Below, in pieces: positions 37,943 to 49,800 of a stretch of 60,000 bases of DNA; the stretch's first letter is position 1, and every line of letters starts with the position of its first letter. The notes below the pieces were generated by a model. It worked only from the letters and a program-made list of their open reading frames with translations. It was not told the DNA's origin and ran no database searches. Position numbers and translations under genes: made by a program. The stretch lies in the NCBI RefSeq assembly GCF_963678635.1, contig NC_087067.1, positions 22,639,547 to 22,699,546 of the forward strand, written 5' to 3'. The stretch is from Symsagittifera roscoffensis. Lineage: Eukaryota; Xenacoelomorpha; Acoela; Convolutidae.

Positions 37943-38117
37943 CGCCGCCTACAGAACACAGACAGTTGTGCCAAACCTAAACTGATGTCAAGAAAGACGT
38001 TATCTAGTTTTGAGCTTTGAGCGCTGATCCAATTTGTGAAACAAAGGCCCATAATGTCATGAAAGGAATATCGAGCAAATCTGTTTGGCGTCATTCTTGA
38101 GAAGTCAAGCCATTTTA
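37943..38117. repeat. ~170 bp direct repeat, copy 1
   Basis: Matches 38608-38782: cgccgcctac, gagcttt, agcgctgatc, ggcccataatgtca, aaggaata, gagcaaat and cattcttgagaa occur in the same order and spacing. Diverged. Confidence 0.7.
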
Positions 38118-38607
38118 TATGGCTTGAGAAGTAAGTTCCTTGCTAAACTTTTGTTTTACGTTTTTTATCATAATAATTCTGTTTTTGAATCAGTTTTTCA
38201 GGAAAATTGATGGAATTTTTGTGCTCGTAGCAAACTTTTTTCAATGCTAATTTTTTTTGAAACAAAACTTGACAAAACTTTAAAGAAAACGTTGAAAAAG
38301 CATCGAAGCATTGATATCAAAACTTGAGATCAAAACCAGCGATCGTTTTTAGTAAATTTGTGCGCATTTGAAAACTGTTTTTGAGCATAATTTTGAATAA
38401 AAAATAAAAAAAATCAAAAACTTTTGTTTTCAATTTGTGCGCGTTACATAAAAACACTGAAAACAAAACAGTATATTGGAACATTTAAAGAGCACAACTA
38501 TCTTATGTGTGAATCCGCGCATTTCCAGATCTGAATCCTAGAACGACTGGATAATTCCACCAAAACACGGTGGGTCATCAAATCAATATTTACGACATTT
38601 CTAGATT

Positions 38608-38782
38608 CGCCGCCTACGAAACACAGAAAAACTTTACATGCAGTTGCGCCAAAACAAAAATGTTCACAAAAAAAAACGTTTTTAATTTTTGAGCTTTCAG
38701 CGCTGATCGTTTTTGTAAAAGAAAATGGCCCATAATGTCAAAAAGGAATAATGAGCAAATTTGTTTCTTTTCATTCTTGAGA
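38608..38782. repeat. ~170 bp direct repeat, copy 2
   Basis: Second copy, about 665 bp after the first. The pair might be diverged terminal repeats or a local duplication. Nothing coding lies between them. Confidence 0.7.
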
Positions 38783-40660
38783 ACATGCACAGCAGCTCTC
38801 TGATAATGTTAAGCAAGACTTCTTTTGCAGTCAAAAAAAAATTGATCACCGGTGTTTTTGAATGTATGTTTTCGTTATGATGCTCCGAATTTCCTTGCAA
38901 AAAATCAATAGCTCGCTAAGTTTTTGATCATTTTGAAAAATATATCGTAAGCTGAAAGAATGCGACTCCATTTAAAATGGTATGAACAAGAAAGGCCTGT
39001 AAAAATTCAAAAGCAAAAAAAAATGAAAAATTTTGCTTGTGTATCAAAGCACACATGTTTTGTATCCCGAGAATTGATCTATAATTTAGTTATATTCAAA
39101 AAACTGCTGATTATATTCTTTCATAAACATTTCATAGAGCAAAAGTAAGTGTATGAAAATAGCAAAATAAGCATTTTTTTCATACTATGAAATTTTATAG
39201 AAAGCAATTTTTCCATAATCTGGAATTAAATTTTGAGTTTTTTCATCAGTCTTTTTATCCGCAAAATTATATGGAAAAAAAAAGTATGATAACCATTTTT
39301 TTCATATTTTGAAATTGTATGATATGCTTTTTTTCCATAAGAAAAAAAACAAAAAAATTTTGTTTTAAATTTTTGTGTTTCACCCAAAACACTAACCAAG
39401 GATTTTTTGTTCTAAGAAAACCCAAAGTGTAACTGGCAGGTACCACGCAGATAATCTGCTTTTGGTGGTTTTAGCCATGAAGGTTAATTTTATCATTTTC
39501 ACATGGAATTATATTCCAAAAATGTTATTTTTTGTACATAGCTAGATAATTTTTAGTTTGAAAATTTTTGCAGTTGAGAAATAAGGCCTGCTTTTTTACA
39601 AACATCTTTTTATCTTAGCAAATAAACAAAAATAATCGTGTTTATTGATTTTCGGATTTTTTGGGTAAAAAACCTGGACTACGTTATAAAAACAAAACTA
39701 AAAACATTGAATGCAAAATTTTTTTGTCGTAAAACCTTTATTTGAGCAAAAAAACAAGTTTGCAAACAAAAAAAGGGAATAAAAATTTTTAGCTCAAATT
39801 TGTGTTTTTGTTTATGAAAAAATTCATATCATACAATTTTCATATATGAAAGCTATATGATAAGCAGTTTTTTTAAACGAAATTGAAATTATGTTTCTGA
39901 TGGTCAAAACTCCTTTTTTCTTAGATATATTTATTCAAATCTAATTGAAGTTACCCAAACACGTATTTTGATGATTTTTGAAAAAAAATTCTATCACAAA
40001 ATGATTACTTTATAATTTTCTTACTTGAAAATTGTTTGTAAAAACATTTTTTATTGATAACTTTTATTCTTTTATTATTGACCAGAAAGCTTCAAAAGAT
40101 GTAAATTGACCAAAAATGGTCATTAAAAATTTATGAAAATTTATAAAAATTTATAAAAACTGAAACTGTATGATAAGCATTTTTCTTCCATGGATGTCAA
40201 CCCGGGATGTTTTTTAGTTGTGTTACCTGATTTTGCGTGGGAACAAAAACAATCAAAACACATTCAAATACAATTTTCCTCCTCATTTCAATAGTCGGAA
40301 CAAAAACAAACAAACAAATCCAATGTTTTTTTTATTAATTTTATCAGACCGATTTATGACAAAACATTCCTTGGCGCTTCAATAACCAGACAATAATTGT
40401 TAATGAACACCTATGAAACATTCTAGAATCTCTTAAAAAAATAGAAAAAAAGTCATAAAAAACTCTCTTAAAAGATACTGAGAAAATTATTTGTCAATCT
40501 AATCACAGTTGAAAATGGTTTTCTCATAATATCATTTGACACAATCTGAAACTTTGATTATAAAATAAACAAAAAATCAGCGAAAAAATTTATGTGAAAG
40601 AGGAAATTTAGCACGTGTCTTGTTAAACAAGAAAAGAAAAAAAAACAACAACAACCACAA
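38783..40660. other. AT-rich interval with irregular tatgaaa/aagcattttt repeats
   Basis: Words such as catactatgaaattttata, tgtatgatatgc and gtatgataagcattttt recur irregularly between 39150 and 40190. No gene is seen. Confidence 0.4.
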
Positions 40661-40669
40661 CAACATTGA

Positions 40670-40813
40670 CAACTATTGCAACTATTGCAACTATTGCAAC
40701 TTTTGCGACTATTGCAACTATTGCAACTATTGCAACAATTGCAACTATTGCAACTATTGCAACTATTGCAACTATTGTAACTATTGCAACAATAGCAACT
40801 ATTGAAACTATTG
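40670..40813. repeat. 9 bp minisatellite, 16 units
   Basis: Sixteen contiguous units of caactattg fill exactly 144 bp, with scattered single-base variants (caacttttg, cgactattg, caacaattg, taactattg, caacaatag, aaactattg). The period is three codons, so open frames on both strands simply spell tripeptide repeats such as Asn-Tyr-Cys and Ala-Ile-Val. These are not taken as genes. The array ends about 80 bp before the open region leading into the retroelement. Confidence 0.95.
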
Positions 40814-40894
40814 AGGAGTTTGTCAACCCCGACACGAAATGATGAGGAGAAGCGACAGAGCGATAAGACCGCCGTCTTATTTTGGTTTTCGTGA

Positions 40895-43673
40895 TCACTC
40901 GGAAAAAATCCAAAAGAGGACACCATTTTTGCGTCGCAGAGAGTTAGTGACGATGAACAAGGGGATTCATACAACGAAACCGAAGACAAAATAGAAAATG
41001 AAGAACGACATACTGGGGCGACTCAACAGCTTCGTGTTATAACCCTCAGTGAGCAAGACCATTATCCGGTCGTACCCATTACAGAAAACGTCACAAACTG
41101 TTTGTTTGACGCCTTTGGAGCGTCTCTCGACATATCTAAAGAACTCAAGAAACTGAATGGGGGAACAGATGGAATGTGAGTGTGAACCTCCAAGGCAAAC
41201 TGTATTTAGTCCCGGGGGGAAACATTGGCCGTAAATACGTTGATCTTTTAACGAAAGAAGTCTGCCGATTGAACCAAAACGAATGTTCAGAACGACTTCT
41301 TGTATTCAGCCGATTAATCTTACAGCGGGACCCAATTATAAAAACCACACGTGATGTGAGAGCTTTGATAGGAAGACGACTTGAAGACCGGGAAAATAGT
41401 AAGTTCAATATTCTACTACAAGAAGCCAAACGATGTTCATAAAAACAACCGATGAAACCTATGAAAAAAAAACAGATCTGAAGACGAGCACACCGCAGTG
41501 GTTTTTGCACGAATGATGATGGAAGGGAAAGTTCGGTCTGCCGAATGATGATGGAAGGGAAAGTTCAGGAACAGATTCGGAACACTGGAAAGACGCATTT
41601 CTTTGATTTGGAGGACACAGTTCGGCTTTGAGAGACGAAGTGGCAGCGCTGATCACAAAGATAGCTAACAAAATTATTCCATGGAACCAAATACGAGCAT
41701 TGATGTCAGGTCGTCTGATCGCTTTGGACAAGTGCCCCGGAGTTAGACCCATTGGCATAGGTGAGTGTTTGGGAAGAGTAATGTGTAGTTATGGCCGAAG
41801 CGACCAAAAAGATCTCGAAGAAACCTGTGGATCTCACCAACTAGCTTGTGGTGTGAAAGCAGGAATAGAAGGAGCTGTACACGCAGTGGAGGAGTTGTTT
41901 AATAGCACCGAAGAGGACGGACATGGTCTTCTAATGATGGATGTCTCAACTGCATTCAATGCATTGAACAGGGAAACGGCTCTATGGAATGCTAGAATAC
42001 TTTGGCCAAGGTGCTCACGTTTTCTTTTCAACACATATAAAGGGTATGCGCCGCTTATTGTTGCAGGAACGACAGAACTTCTTTTCAGTAGTGAAGGCAC
42101 TACACAGGGTGATCCACTAGCGATGTTATTCTATGGGGTTTCATTGATGCCATTGATTGAATCACTCAAAGACCGAGATAAGTATTTACAAACATGGTAT
42201 GCAGATGATTCGGGAGCTCTCGGCGCACTAGAAAACCTGGTTGAATGGTTGTCATCTTTGACTGAAAACCGCCCGAAGTATGGCTATTACCCCGAGCCAA
42301 GCAAAAGTTATTTGGTTGTTCACCCGAACTTTGTTGAAAAAGTTCATCAATTGTTTGACAGGTTCGGCATCAGAATAGTTGAAGGTAGAAGATATTTGGG
42401 CAAATTTATTGGCTCTGATGAAAGCAAAATTCGTTTCACTTTGAAAAAGGTCCAAGAATGGTTGGATTGTCTTGGCGAGTTGTCCAAAGTGGCAGAAAAA
42501 GAATCTCAAGCTGCTTTAGTTGGATTAACAAGATCACTGCAATGCGAATGGAATGTTGTCCAGAGACTAGTCAAAGATACGTCGCAGTTGTTTGCTTCTC
42601 TCGAGAAGATGTTGGAGGAAAACTTTTTGCCAAGCTTACTAGGAACTTCTAGTGTCACACACTCAGATCGTGTTTTGTATTCACTTCCTGTCAAAAGAGG
42701 GGGACTAGGTGTTCGAAATCCAATAGAAGGTGCCGAACTAGCATTTTCCACTTCACGCGAAGCAACCGGCTGTCTCGTGAACTCGATCCTTCTCCAAGAT
42801 GATTTCGACCAACCTCTACACAAAACAAAGATGAGAGAAGCAAGAAAAAACCACGAGGAGAAACAAAATGCTGTGGACGAAGATAAACTCGATGAGTTGC
42901 TTGCAGTTTTACCAGCAGATCAGAAACAAGCGATCCGGAGAATAATCGACAACAACTGTGCCTTGTGGCTAACTTCGCTGCCCTTGTTGAAAGATAATTT
43001 TGATTTGTCAGCCACAGAGTTCAGAGACGCTCTATGTGTCAGGTACAGAAAACCACTCAAACGTTCTTTCTCGAGATGCGATGGATGTCAACAAGATTTT
43101 GACTTACAGCATGCACTTTCTTGCAAAAATGGCGGACTGGTAACACTACGACACAACGAAATAAGAGACGCAGTGGGCGATCTTGCTTCAATTTTGTGGA
43201 AAAATGTGAAAAGAGAACCTGTCGTAAAAGAACCAGATGTAGAAAATGGAACCCCGGCACTAATTGCAGATCTTTCAGCTCGTGGGGTTTGGGATAGACA
43301 GTCGGCTTTGTCTTTCGACATCTTACCACGCTCCGTCTTACCAAAACCGCAATCCCATGAATGTACTGAAACTGCAGAGATTGAGAAGAAAAATAAGTAT
43401 GGACCAGCTTGTGACGAAAAGCACATGTCTTTCACTCCACTTGTCACTCCAATCGATGGTGTTTTGGCACCGGAGTTCACGTTTTTCCTCAAACGACTAG
43501 CAGATGGTCTGGCATCAAAATGGGACCGCCCATATAGTCATGTCATGTGCTGGGTGAGATGTAGAATTTCATTCGCTATACTAAGAGCAACCAACATTTG
43601 CATCAAAGGCACAAGATCCAAATGGCGATCCCTCGGCGTTGAGGACGGTTACACAATTGGAATGGCATTCTAA
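40895..43673 (+). mobile_element. Non-LTR-like retroelement with RT, zinc knuckle and restriction-like endonuclease
   Basis: Copies RNA into DNA at a cleaved target if functional. The main frame (about 41604-43673, TAA stop) contains RT motifs in order: MMDVSTAFNALNRE (D at 41940), GTTQGDPLAMLFYG (near 42100), YADD (42198-42209), EPSKSYLVV, then a RRYLGKFIG block. A CDGCxxxxxxxxHALSC knuckle starts near 43077, followed by RHNEI, KREPVV, ADLSARGVWDRQSALSFDI and KKNKY. This arrangement matches the Cys-His plus restriction-like endonuclease end of R2-type elements. Upstream frames at 40895-41179 (acidic) and 41176-41442 (GKLYLVPGGNIGRKYVDLL) belong to the N-terminal part but are out of frame. 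The RT-to-endonuclease frame is uninterrupted, so the copy is fairly young. Exact clade is uncertain. Confidence 0.82.
41510..41566. repeat. 32 bp tandem duplication in the retroelement
   Basis: gaatgatgatggaagggaaagttc occurs at 41511-41534 and 41543-41566, period 32. The period is not a multiple of three, so it shifts the frame between the N-terminal open segment and the main RT frame. Confidence 0.9.
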
Positions 43674-46600
43674 AAATTCACACGCTGTTAACTGGGGCTT
43701 TCATCGCGCATAACTGACTCCTATGATATTAGAATTTCGACACCATTTTCATATTATTTCGAAGAATATGAGATGTTTGAAGATAAAAACACAGGATGAC
43801 AACTGTGAACAAGCAACGAAAAATTTTTCCTTGCAGCATTCGAAACCAATTTATTTTGATTTTAAGTTAAATTTACACCAAAAAACAACGAAATCCAACG
43901 TTCATCCCAATGCGCGGTATAAACAACAAGAATTTCTTGCTTATGATTGGTATTCAAAAATTTGGAAACAAAGTCGACTTTAAGCAAAAACGTTGTTGTT
44001 TTTCTAATTGAAATTAGACTGAACACTTCTGTTCTTAAGCAAACACTAACAAATCAATAATTTGATGATCAAGTAGAAAACAAGACTGCTCGTATATCAG
44101 GGCAAAGCCCTGAATGTTCCTACTGTCCCTTAATTCATATCGAATAAATTTTGTAAACCTGTAAATTTTGGACAAAATCAAAGTGTAAAATTTTGAGTAC
44201 GAAATTCTTATGACCAATTTTCTAGCCTCAATTCAATTTGGAACGATTTTGAGTTTCGATCTCAATAATATGAACAAACTCTTCAAAGCGCGCATAATTT
44301 AGTCCAGAACATGGCCAATTTGGCAATTTTCAAACCCACGGAGGTTTATATAAGAACAAACCCCTTCAATGGGGTATAATTTTTTTGTCGAAACTATTAT
44401 TTCGATCGGCGAGAATTGGCAAGATAGAAAAACCACATCGAGCAAAAATATTCCGTTTTCTTCGAAAGTCGGAACAATAAATAATTTTCCGTAATGGTGA
44501 TTGTGTCTGAATAGCAAAAATTCAAACCAGGTTTTGTCAATAACTCTAACAGTTTTTGAAATATTCTGTTTTGGTTATCTTGTCACGAACCAAAACTAAT
44601 TTGTTTCGATACTTCACTCGATGCTCAAATGCGTAAGGAGGTTAACCATTTAAATCAGCTTCAAATCGATTCATTTTGTTTAGTGGGGGCGTTCAACAGT
44701 ACCGAAGTACACCAGTGGCGAAAAAGGCGGGATAAGTTCAGAATAATATAAACGCATTTTCTAAAGAGCGGGAAGACGCTAATTATCAAAAAAAAATCGC
44801 TCCAATTTTGGCACCAAAATGTCTGCAACTGCAAATTTAACAATTATTTTGGCGCCTTGTAAATTTTCTTGCTCATAATCTTTAAGTGTCACTTAAGGTT
44901 GTAAACGTTTATCGCTTATATTTTTATTGCCCCACTAATATGCTGAAACTTGTTCATATTTTCGGCACTGTTGAACAAATTTTTTTGGCACTGTTTTTCT
45001 GCCCCTGTTTAGTTGAAAGTAAAACACAAATGATTTGGGATTTAAAATTGCTTGTTCAGCATTAAGTATTAAGAGCTAATGCGGCATTCAACAGGGCCGG
45101 GAAATTTATTTTTCGACGATTGAGCTCACTCGTCTTCTTTTGGGGAAAAGTTGGCGCTGTACAAAAACCCGCCACTGAATGCAAATTAGCGCAAGCTTAT
45201 GATTTAATAAATTTAGACGCAGTTTTTCATCACAAATTTTTCATACTTCGGCTGGAAAAAATGAAGCTGAAAAGGCGAAATTTTTCCTTATTATGTGAAA
45301 AAAAAAACAATTAAACCTCGAAGCAAACTTCAGAAAAAACCAAAAAAAATCAAAAAAAAATTAAAAAACTGAATTTATCAAGCAAGAAAATTAGAACGTG
45401 CTATAAAAGAGCAAGACATCAATTATCAACAGCACCAAATTGTAAAACATAGAGAGAAATTTCAAGTGAGAAAGCTTCACAGTTGTTTGCTGGAAAAATC
45501 TTGCACCCTGTCAAAAAAAAAACATTTGCATTCGAAGGAGTAAAAAATCTCGGTATTGAGAAAAATCATTTGAATGCTTTCTTCTCAGTATTACACAAAA
45601 AAAACTTATTTTCTCATATAAAGTAATAAGCTATTATGGTATTCTGGGTATTCAGTTGGTTCAATATGTTTGTAAGTTTTGTTTCGAGTCCTCAATTCCC
45701 TACAATTCCATTAATAGCGGATAAACAATACAGAGAAAATCAAATTATAAAACTAATTCTTTTTTGTTTTATTATAAATTAGCCAGCATAAGCTGCGGTG
45801 TAAGAATTTTTCTCATGAAATATGTTCTTGTTAACCCTTTTAATTTCAAAATCTTTTAGAGTCTTGATGATTTTGCGAGAGTTTTGCAATCAAGGCGAGA
45901 AAGTTTATGTCGAACCTTGTTGAGCCGAAAGAAAACAGTTTTCACAAAAAACTTGAGATTTATAGTTTTACTACAGTCCTCAGTTTTCATCAGTTCTGAA
46001 ATATACGAAAGCATAAAAAACTGTTTACCCTCAAAACTGCGCATTATGAGTTCTCTAACCGATATAATACAGGCGAGAAAATGTTTGATAAAAAAATGAA
46101 AAAATAAATATATAAACTTATTCAAAATCAGATTCGGTAACTTTACAAAATACAACTTTTAATTATAGTTCAAATTGTTTAAACCCATATAACACATGAA
46201 AAATTTAAAGCAATCGGAAATTAAGCCGATAAAAAACCGTATCATATGATACTAATAGCATTAAATTACGGCCGGCAAATGAACCGTCGTAAACTAAAAC
46301 GAAAATCTCATCCTGAAACGAACTCCAACTTGTCACTACCTCCTCACCGATAATAGATTGATCATTTCATTTAAGCTTTCAGCAAATTCAGCACGGTAAC
46401 CATTTCTACTAAAAAAGAATATTCTATGAACGATTTGAGTTACTAGAAAATGTTTTAGTAATCAATTCTGCTCGGCGTGTTGAAGCTTTTACAAATTAAA
46501 AATAAAAAACTGTATTTTAGTCTGGTTAACAATGATGCATGGACCATTTTAAAACGTTGCACAGGAAAAACAAATAAGGAAACTATAACATAGAATTGAA

Positions 46601-46851
46601 ACATTGCCAAAGGCGGCCGTTTCAGTCCATTTTTCAGTTGCTGAGGAAACCAATTTGCGCGACAGCAGTGTAAGAAAGCGGAAATTCATTTTAAACACGT
46701 CTATACATAAGATTATCTGCTTTTTGAATACATAGAGACTTACTTTTCCGCATAAAAATACCATTGCAGATAATTGTCCCTTGTATTATTTCTTGACAGA
46801 AGGTTTATTTCAGTAGAAGTTTGTTATCATATAAATTTACGAAGTCAAAAC
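43674..46851. other. AT-rich interval between the retroelement and the PLAC8 gene
   Basis: Holds family B copy 2 (44085-44550). Otherwise there are only short AT-driven open frames. The promoter of the PLAC8-family gene must lie in its right part, but no TATA or initiator could be fixed. Confidence 0.5.
44085..44550. repeat. Dispersed repeat family B, copy 2
   Basis: Head ctgctcgtatatcagggcaaagccctgaatgttcctactg; body with gaacatggccaatttggcaattttcaaaccc; end cacatcgagcaaaaatattccgttttcttcgaaagtcggaacaa. It is more diverged than copies 1 and 3. The start and end carry the same inverted gttccnact words. Confidence 0.6.
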
Positions 46852-49800
46852 ATGGCTGCCGCACCGGAGGAGAAGAAAATGAACGAGGNNNNNNNNNNNN
46901 NNNNNNNNNNNNNNNNNNNNNNNNNNNNNNNNNNNNNNNNNNNNNNNNNNNNNNNNNNNNNNNNNNNNNNNNNNNNNNNNNNNNNNNNNNNNNNNNNNNN
47001 NNNNNNNNNNNNNNNNNNNNNNNNNNNNNNNNNNNNNNNNNNNNNNNNNNNNNNNNNNNNNNNNNNNNNNNNNNNNNNNNNNNNNNNNCGCAGTAATTAT
47101 TGTTTAAAGTGAACTTTATTTGAAGAGAAACACAAATGCAAACAAGGTGTTTAGCTTGATTATTACCTTATTTTTTCCAGTTACAAGTGAGAATAGCAAG
47201 TTTACAGTTAACGGTTAAAAAATTTTTTCGGTTTTATGTAAATTAGGCAAGATTTTAAAACAGTTCGAAGTTACGACGACAAATGGAGTTAAAACATGTA
47301 AATTGAGCTATTAGAAATTGAGCAAAACCTACTTATGAGAAATGCAATTAAAAAATTCGCGTGTACCGTCGTCTCAAAGTCAAAATTGGTTGTCGTCTTA
47401 TTTGCCAGACATTTTTTTCCTCTAAATAAATTATCCCATAAAAACATATCCCTTGCTGAAAAAACGTCACATAGATCAGTTGAACCTAACAAAGCATTGG
47501 CCTATGTAACTAGAAATTCACGAGATCCAATATAAAACTCTGCATCAAGACTGTTTGTATCAAGGGAAAACTCTGAAAATTGAAAACTCTTATTGCCTTC
47601 TATTTCGTTTTATTTGATGAAATTTCAAAAACCAAATTTCTGTAAAATTCTCTAGTTTCGCATCTAAAAGTTTTAGTCGTGAAAATTTGCAAATGACATG
47701 ATCGTTTGAGCAATTATCTTGCCTTACGAGGTCAAATTGTGTATTTGAGAATTGGAGGCCTGATTCCGTAACGAGCTGAACTGAAATTCATTGAACAATC
47801 CGCAAAAACTAATTTTTTTTTCGATCTTTTTGCTGTTGTGGATTCCGCGAACAGACAGCTAAAACACTCTACTGCTCAAAATCCCTACAAAAGCAGCAAA
47901 AAATGCGTAACCGGGAAAAAAGTGTGAGGGTTTCAAAAACAGCTTGCGGAATCATTAAACAAATAAGTATTAATTACAAAAAGCATTTCGCATTTAATTT
48001 TTGCGGAGTCTGCTTACAATTTCCAAAATCCACTTACATCGTTAAATTTTACTTTTTATTTTTGCGCATTTTACTTTAATTTGCAGATTCCGCTAGCATT
48101 TGCCGAATCCAGATTACCTTGCTGTACTCGCTTGTTGCGGAAACCGCGACCTTAGTGAACCGACAGTTTTTTTTTACAATATATTTGTTCGGCGAATCCA
48201 CTTGTTTCTGGGTTCCAGTGACCAACGCAGACCGAACCGTGTGCCTAACCAGCGCACAGTTTGGCCTCGTATTGTTTCCATTCAAATTGGAATGATTGTT
48301 TTTACCGACTAACTTGCTATGTACTCGTTGTGTTTTTAAACTAGAAACAAAACAAGGAAGAATTGTATCAAAAATATCCCCTCCATAACTGTATCAAAAA
48401 TATCCGTAGGGGAAAATAATGAAAAATCATTAATATCGTCAAAGGCGTAAAAAGTCTGTAAAAACAGCTTTTGCGGTCGCCAATATTCGGCCGAAAACAA
48501 ACACGAGTATAATTCACAGACACATCGACAGTTTTCGCGCAAAAGCAGTCATATAACAAAATTGTGCCTGAATTTATTCCAGATTCATTTTAGGAATTTT
48601 GCGAAAGACAGCCAGTCAAAAAATCTACTCAGCTGAGGAACAAAAATTATTTTGGTAGTAGTTTCTGCACAGCAGGCAAACTTTGTGAGAAATCACGTAT
48701 TTTTTTTTGTTCGTTTTTGTTGGTTATTTGTTAAATCGATTTTCCCAATGATTTATCAAGTTAGTATCTTTTGATAAAAAAATCAGGATTGATTGTCGAA
48801 TACTAATAGCGTCTCAAAACAGTGTCTCTTTGGTTTCATTTGATGGATTTTGGAAAATAATTCGAGTCCTCATGTTAAAGTTGATGAAACCAACAATATA
48901 AAACAAGCAATCTTTTCCGGTAAAAAGGTCAAAATAATTCTCTTTCGTCTTTTTTAATTTTGGATTAAAATTTATTTATTCAACGCTGCGTGCACAACAA
49001 TCAATTTTTACACCCGCAATTAACACGAGGAAATTTAAATTAGAGCCCAATCTACATCGTGTTTCCTAAAACTTTGAGGCTGTTAAATGGTTCAATTTTT
49101 TGTCAACAAATTGTTTGTTTTTTAGTATATGCCACAAGGAGGTGGGTATGTGGGGCCGCCTGTAACTGTCACTGTCAGTGCTCCAAGTAAGTCAAATTGA
49201 AGTTATCCAACTACTAAAAAACTTCCCGCAGATCGAAATCATAGCCCGCAGTGACCTGGACTCCTTTCCTTCCGAAACCTCTATCAAAGTTGCTGTTTTA
49301 GTTTAGCAGAAGAGCTCAAAAATCAGCATAAACTGCTGGATCAGAAAATGGATCGACAAATCATAACATGTTTGCTCGTATCGGAGCGAAGCCCTGAATA
49401 TTCCGACTGCCTTTTAAGGTGTATGGATCAGTAATAACATGACAAATCTTAAATGTAATGAAAAAAAAAATTTAAAAAATTTCATTGAAAAAATTGAGAA
49501 TTTTTGTAAAAACATCCCCCCACACGCCATATCAAGTACAAAGTAATAAATTTTGCTCCTACTAACTAATCAATTATGGCACATAAGCTTCCTTGAACCA
49601 ATTTGGAACGATTTCTAACACGGATTAAATCTCCGCTTACGCGTTAATAGCGCGAAATATTTCGCGCGTTAATTGCCCCAAATTGACCAAAATGACAATA
49701 TTTAAACCCCCATAACCTTACGAATAATGCTCACAGGTAAAAACCCACCCCGAGCACAAATAATCCTTTCTTTCGTTACGAATGTCGGAACAATAATCTA

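Noticed and set aside
40670-40813. CRISPR-like array
   Set aside because: Units are contiguous 9-mers without spacers in an animal genome.
40558-40989. Minus-strand 143-codon frame rich in Cys-Asn-Ser repeats
   Set aside because: It is produced by the 9 bp minisatellite, which stays open in several frames on both strands; there is no independent coding sign.
41834-43492. Several minus-strand frames of 85-134 codons
   Set aside because: They are antisense shadows of the long RT/endonuclease frame.
46774-47112. Open frames running through the N gap
   Set aside because: The translated Xs have no meaning; only MAAAPEEKKMNE before the gap is supported.
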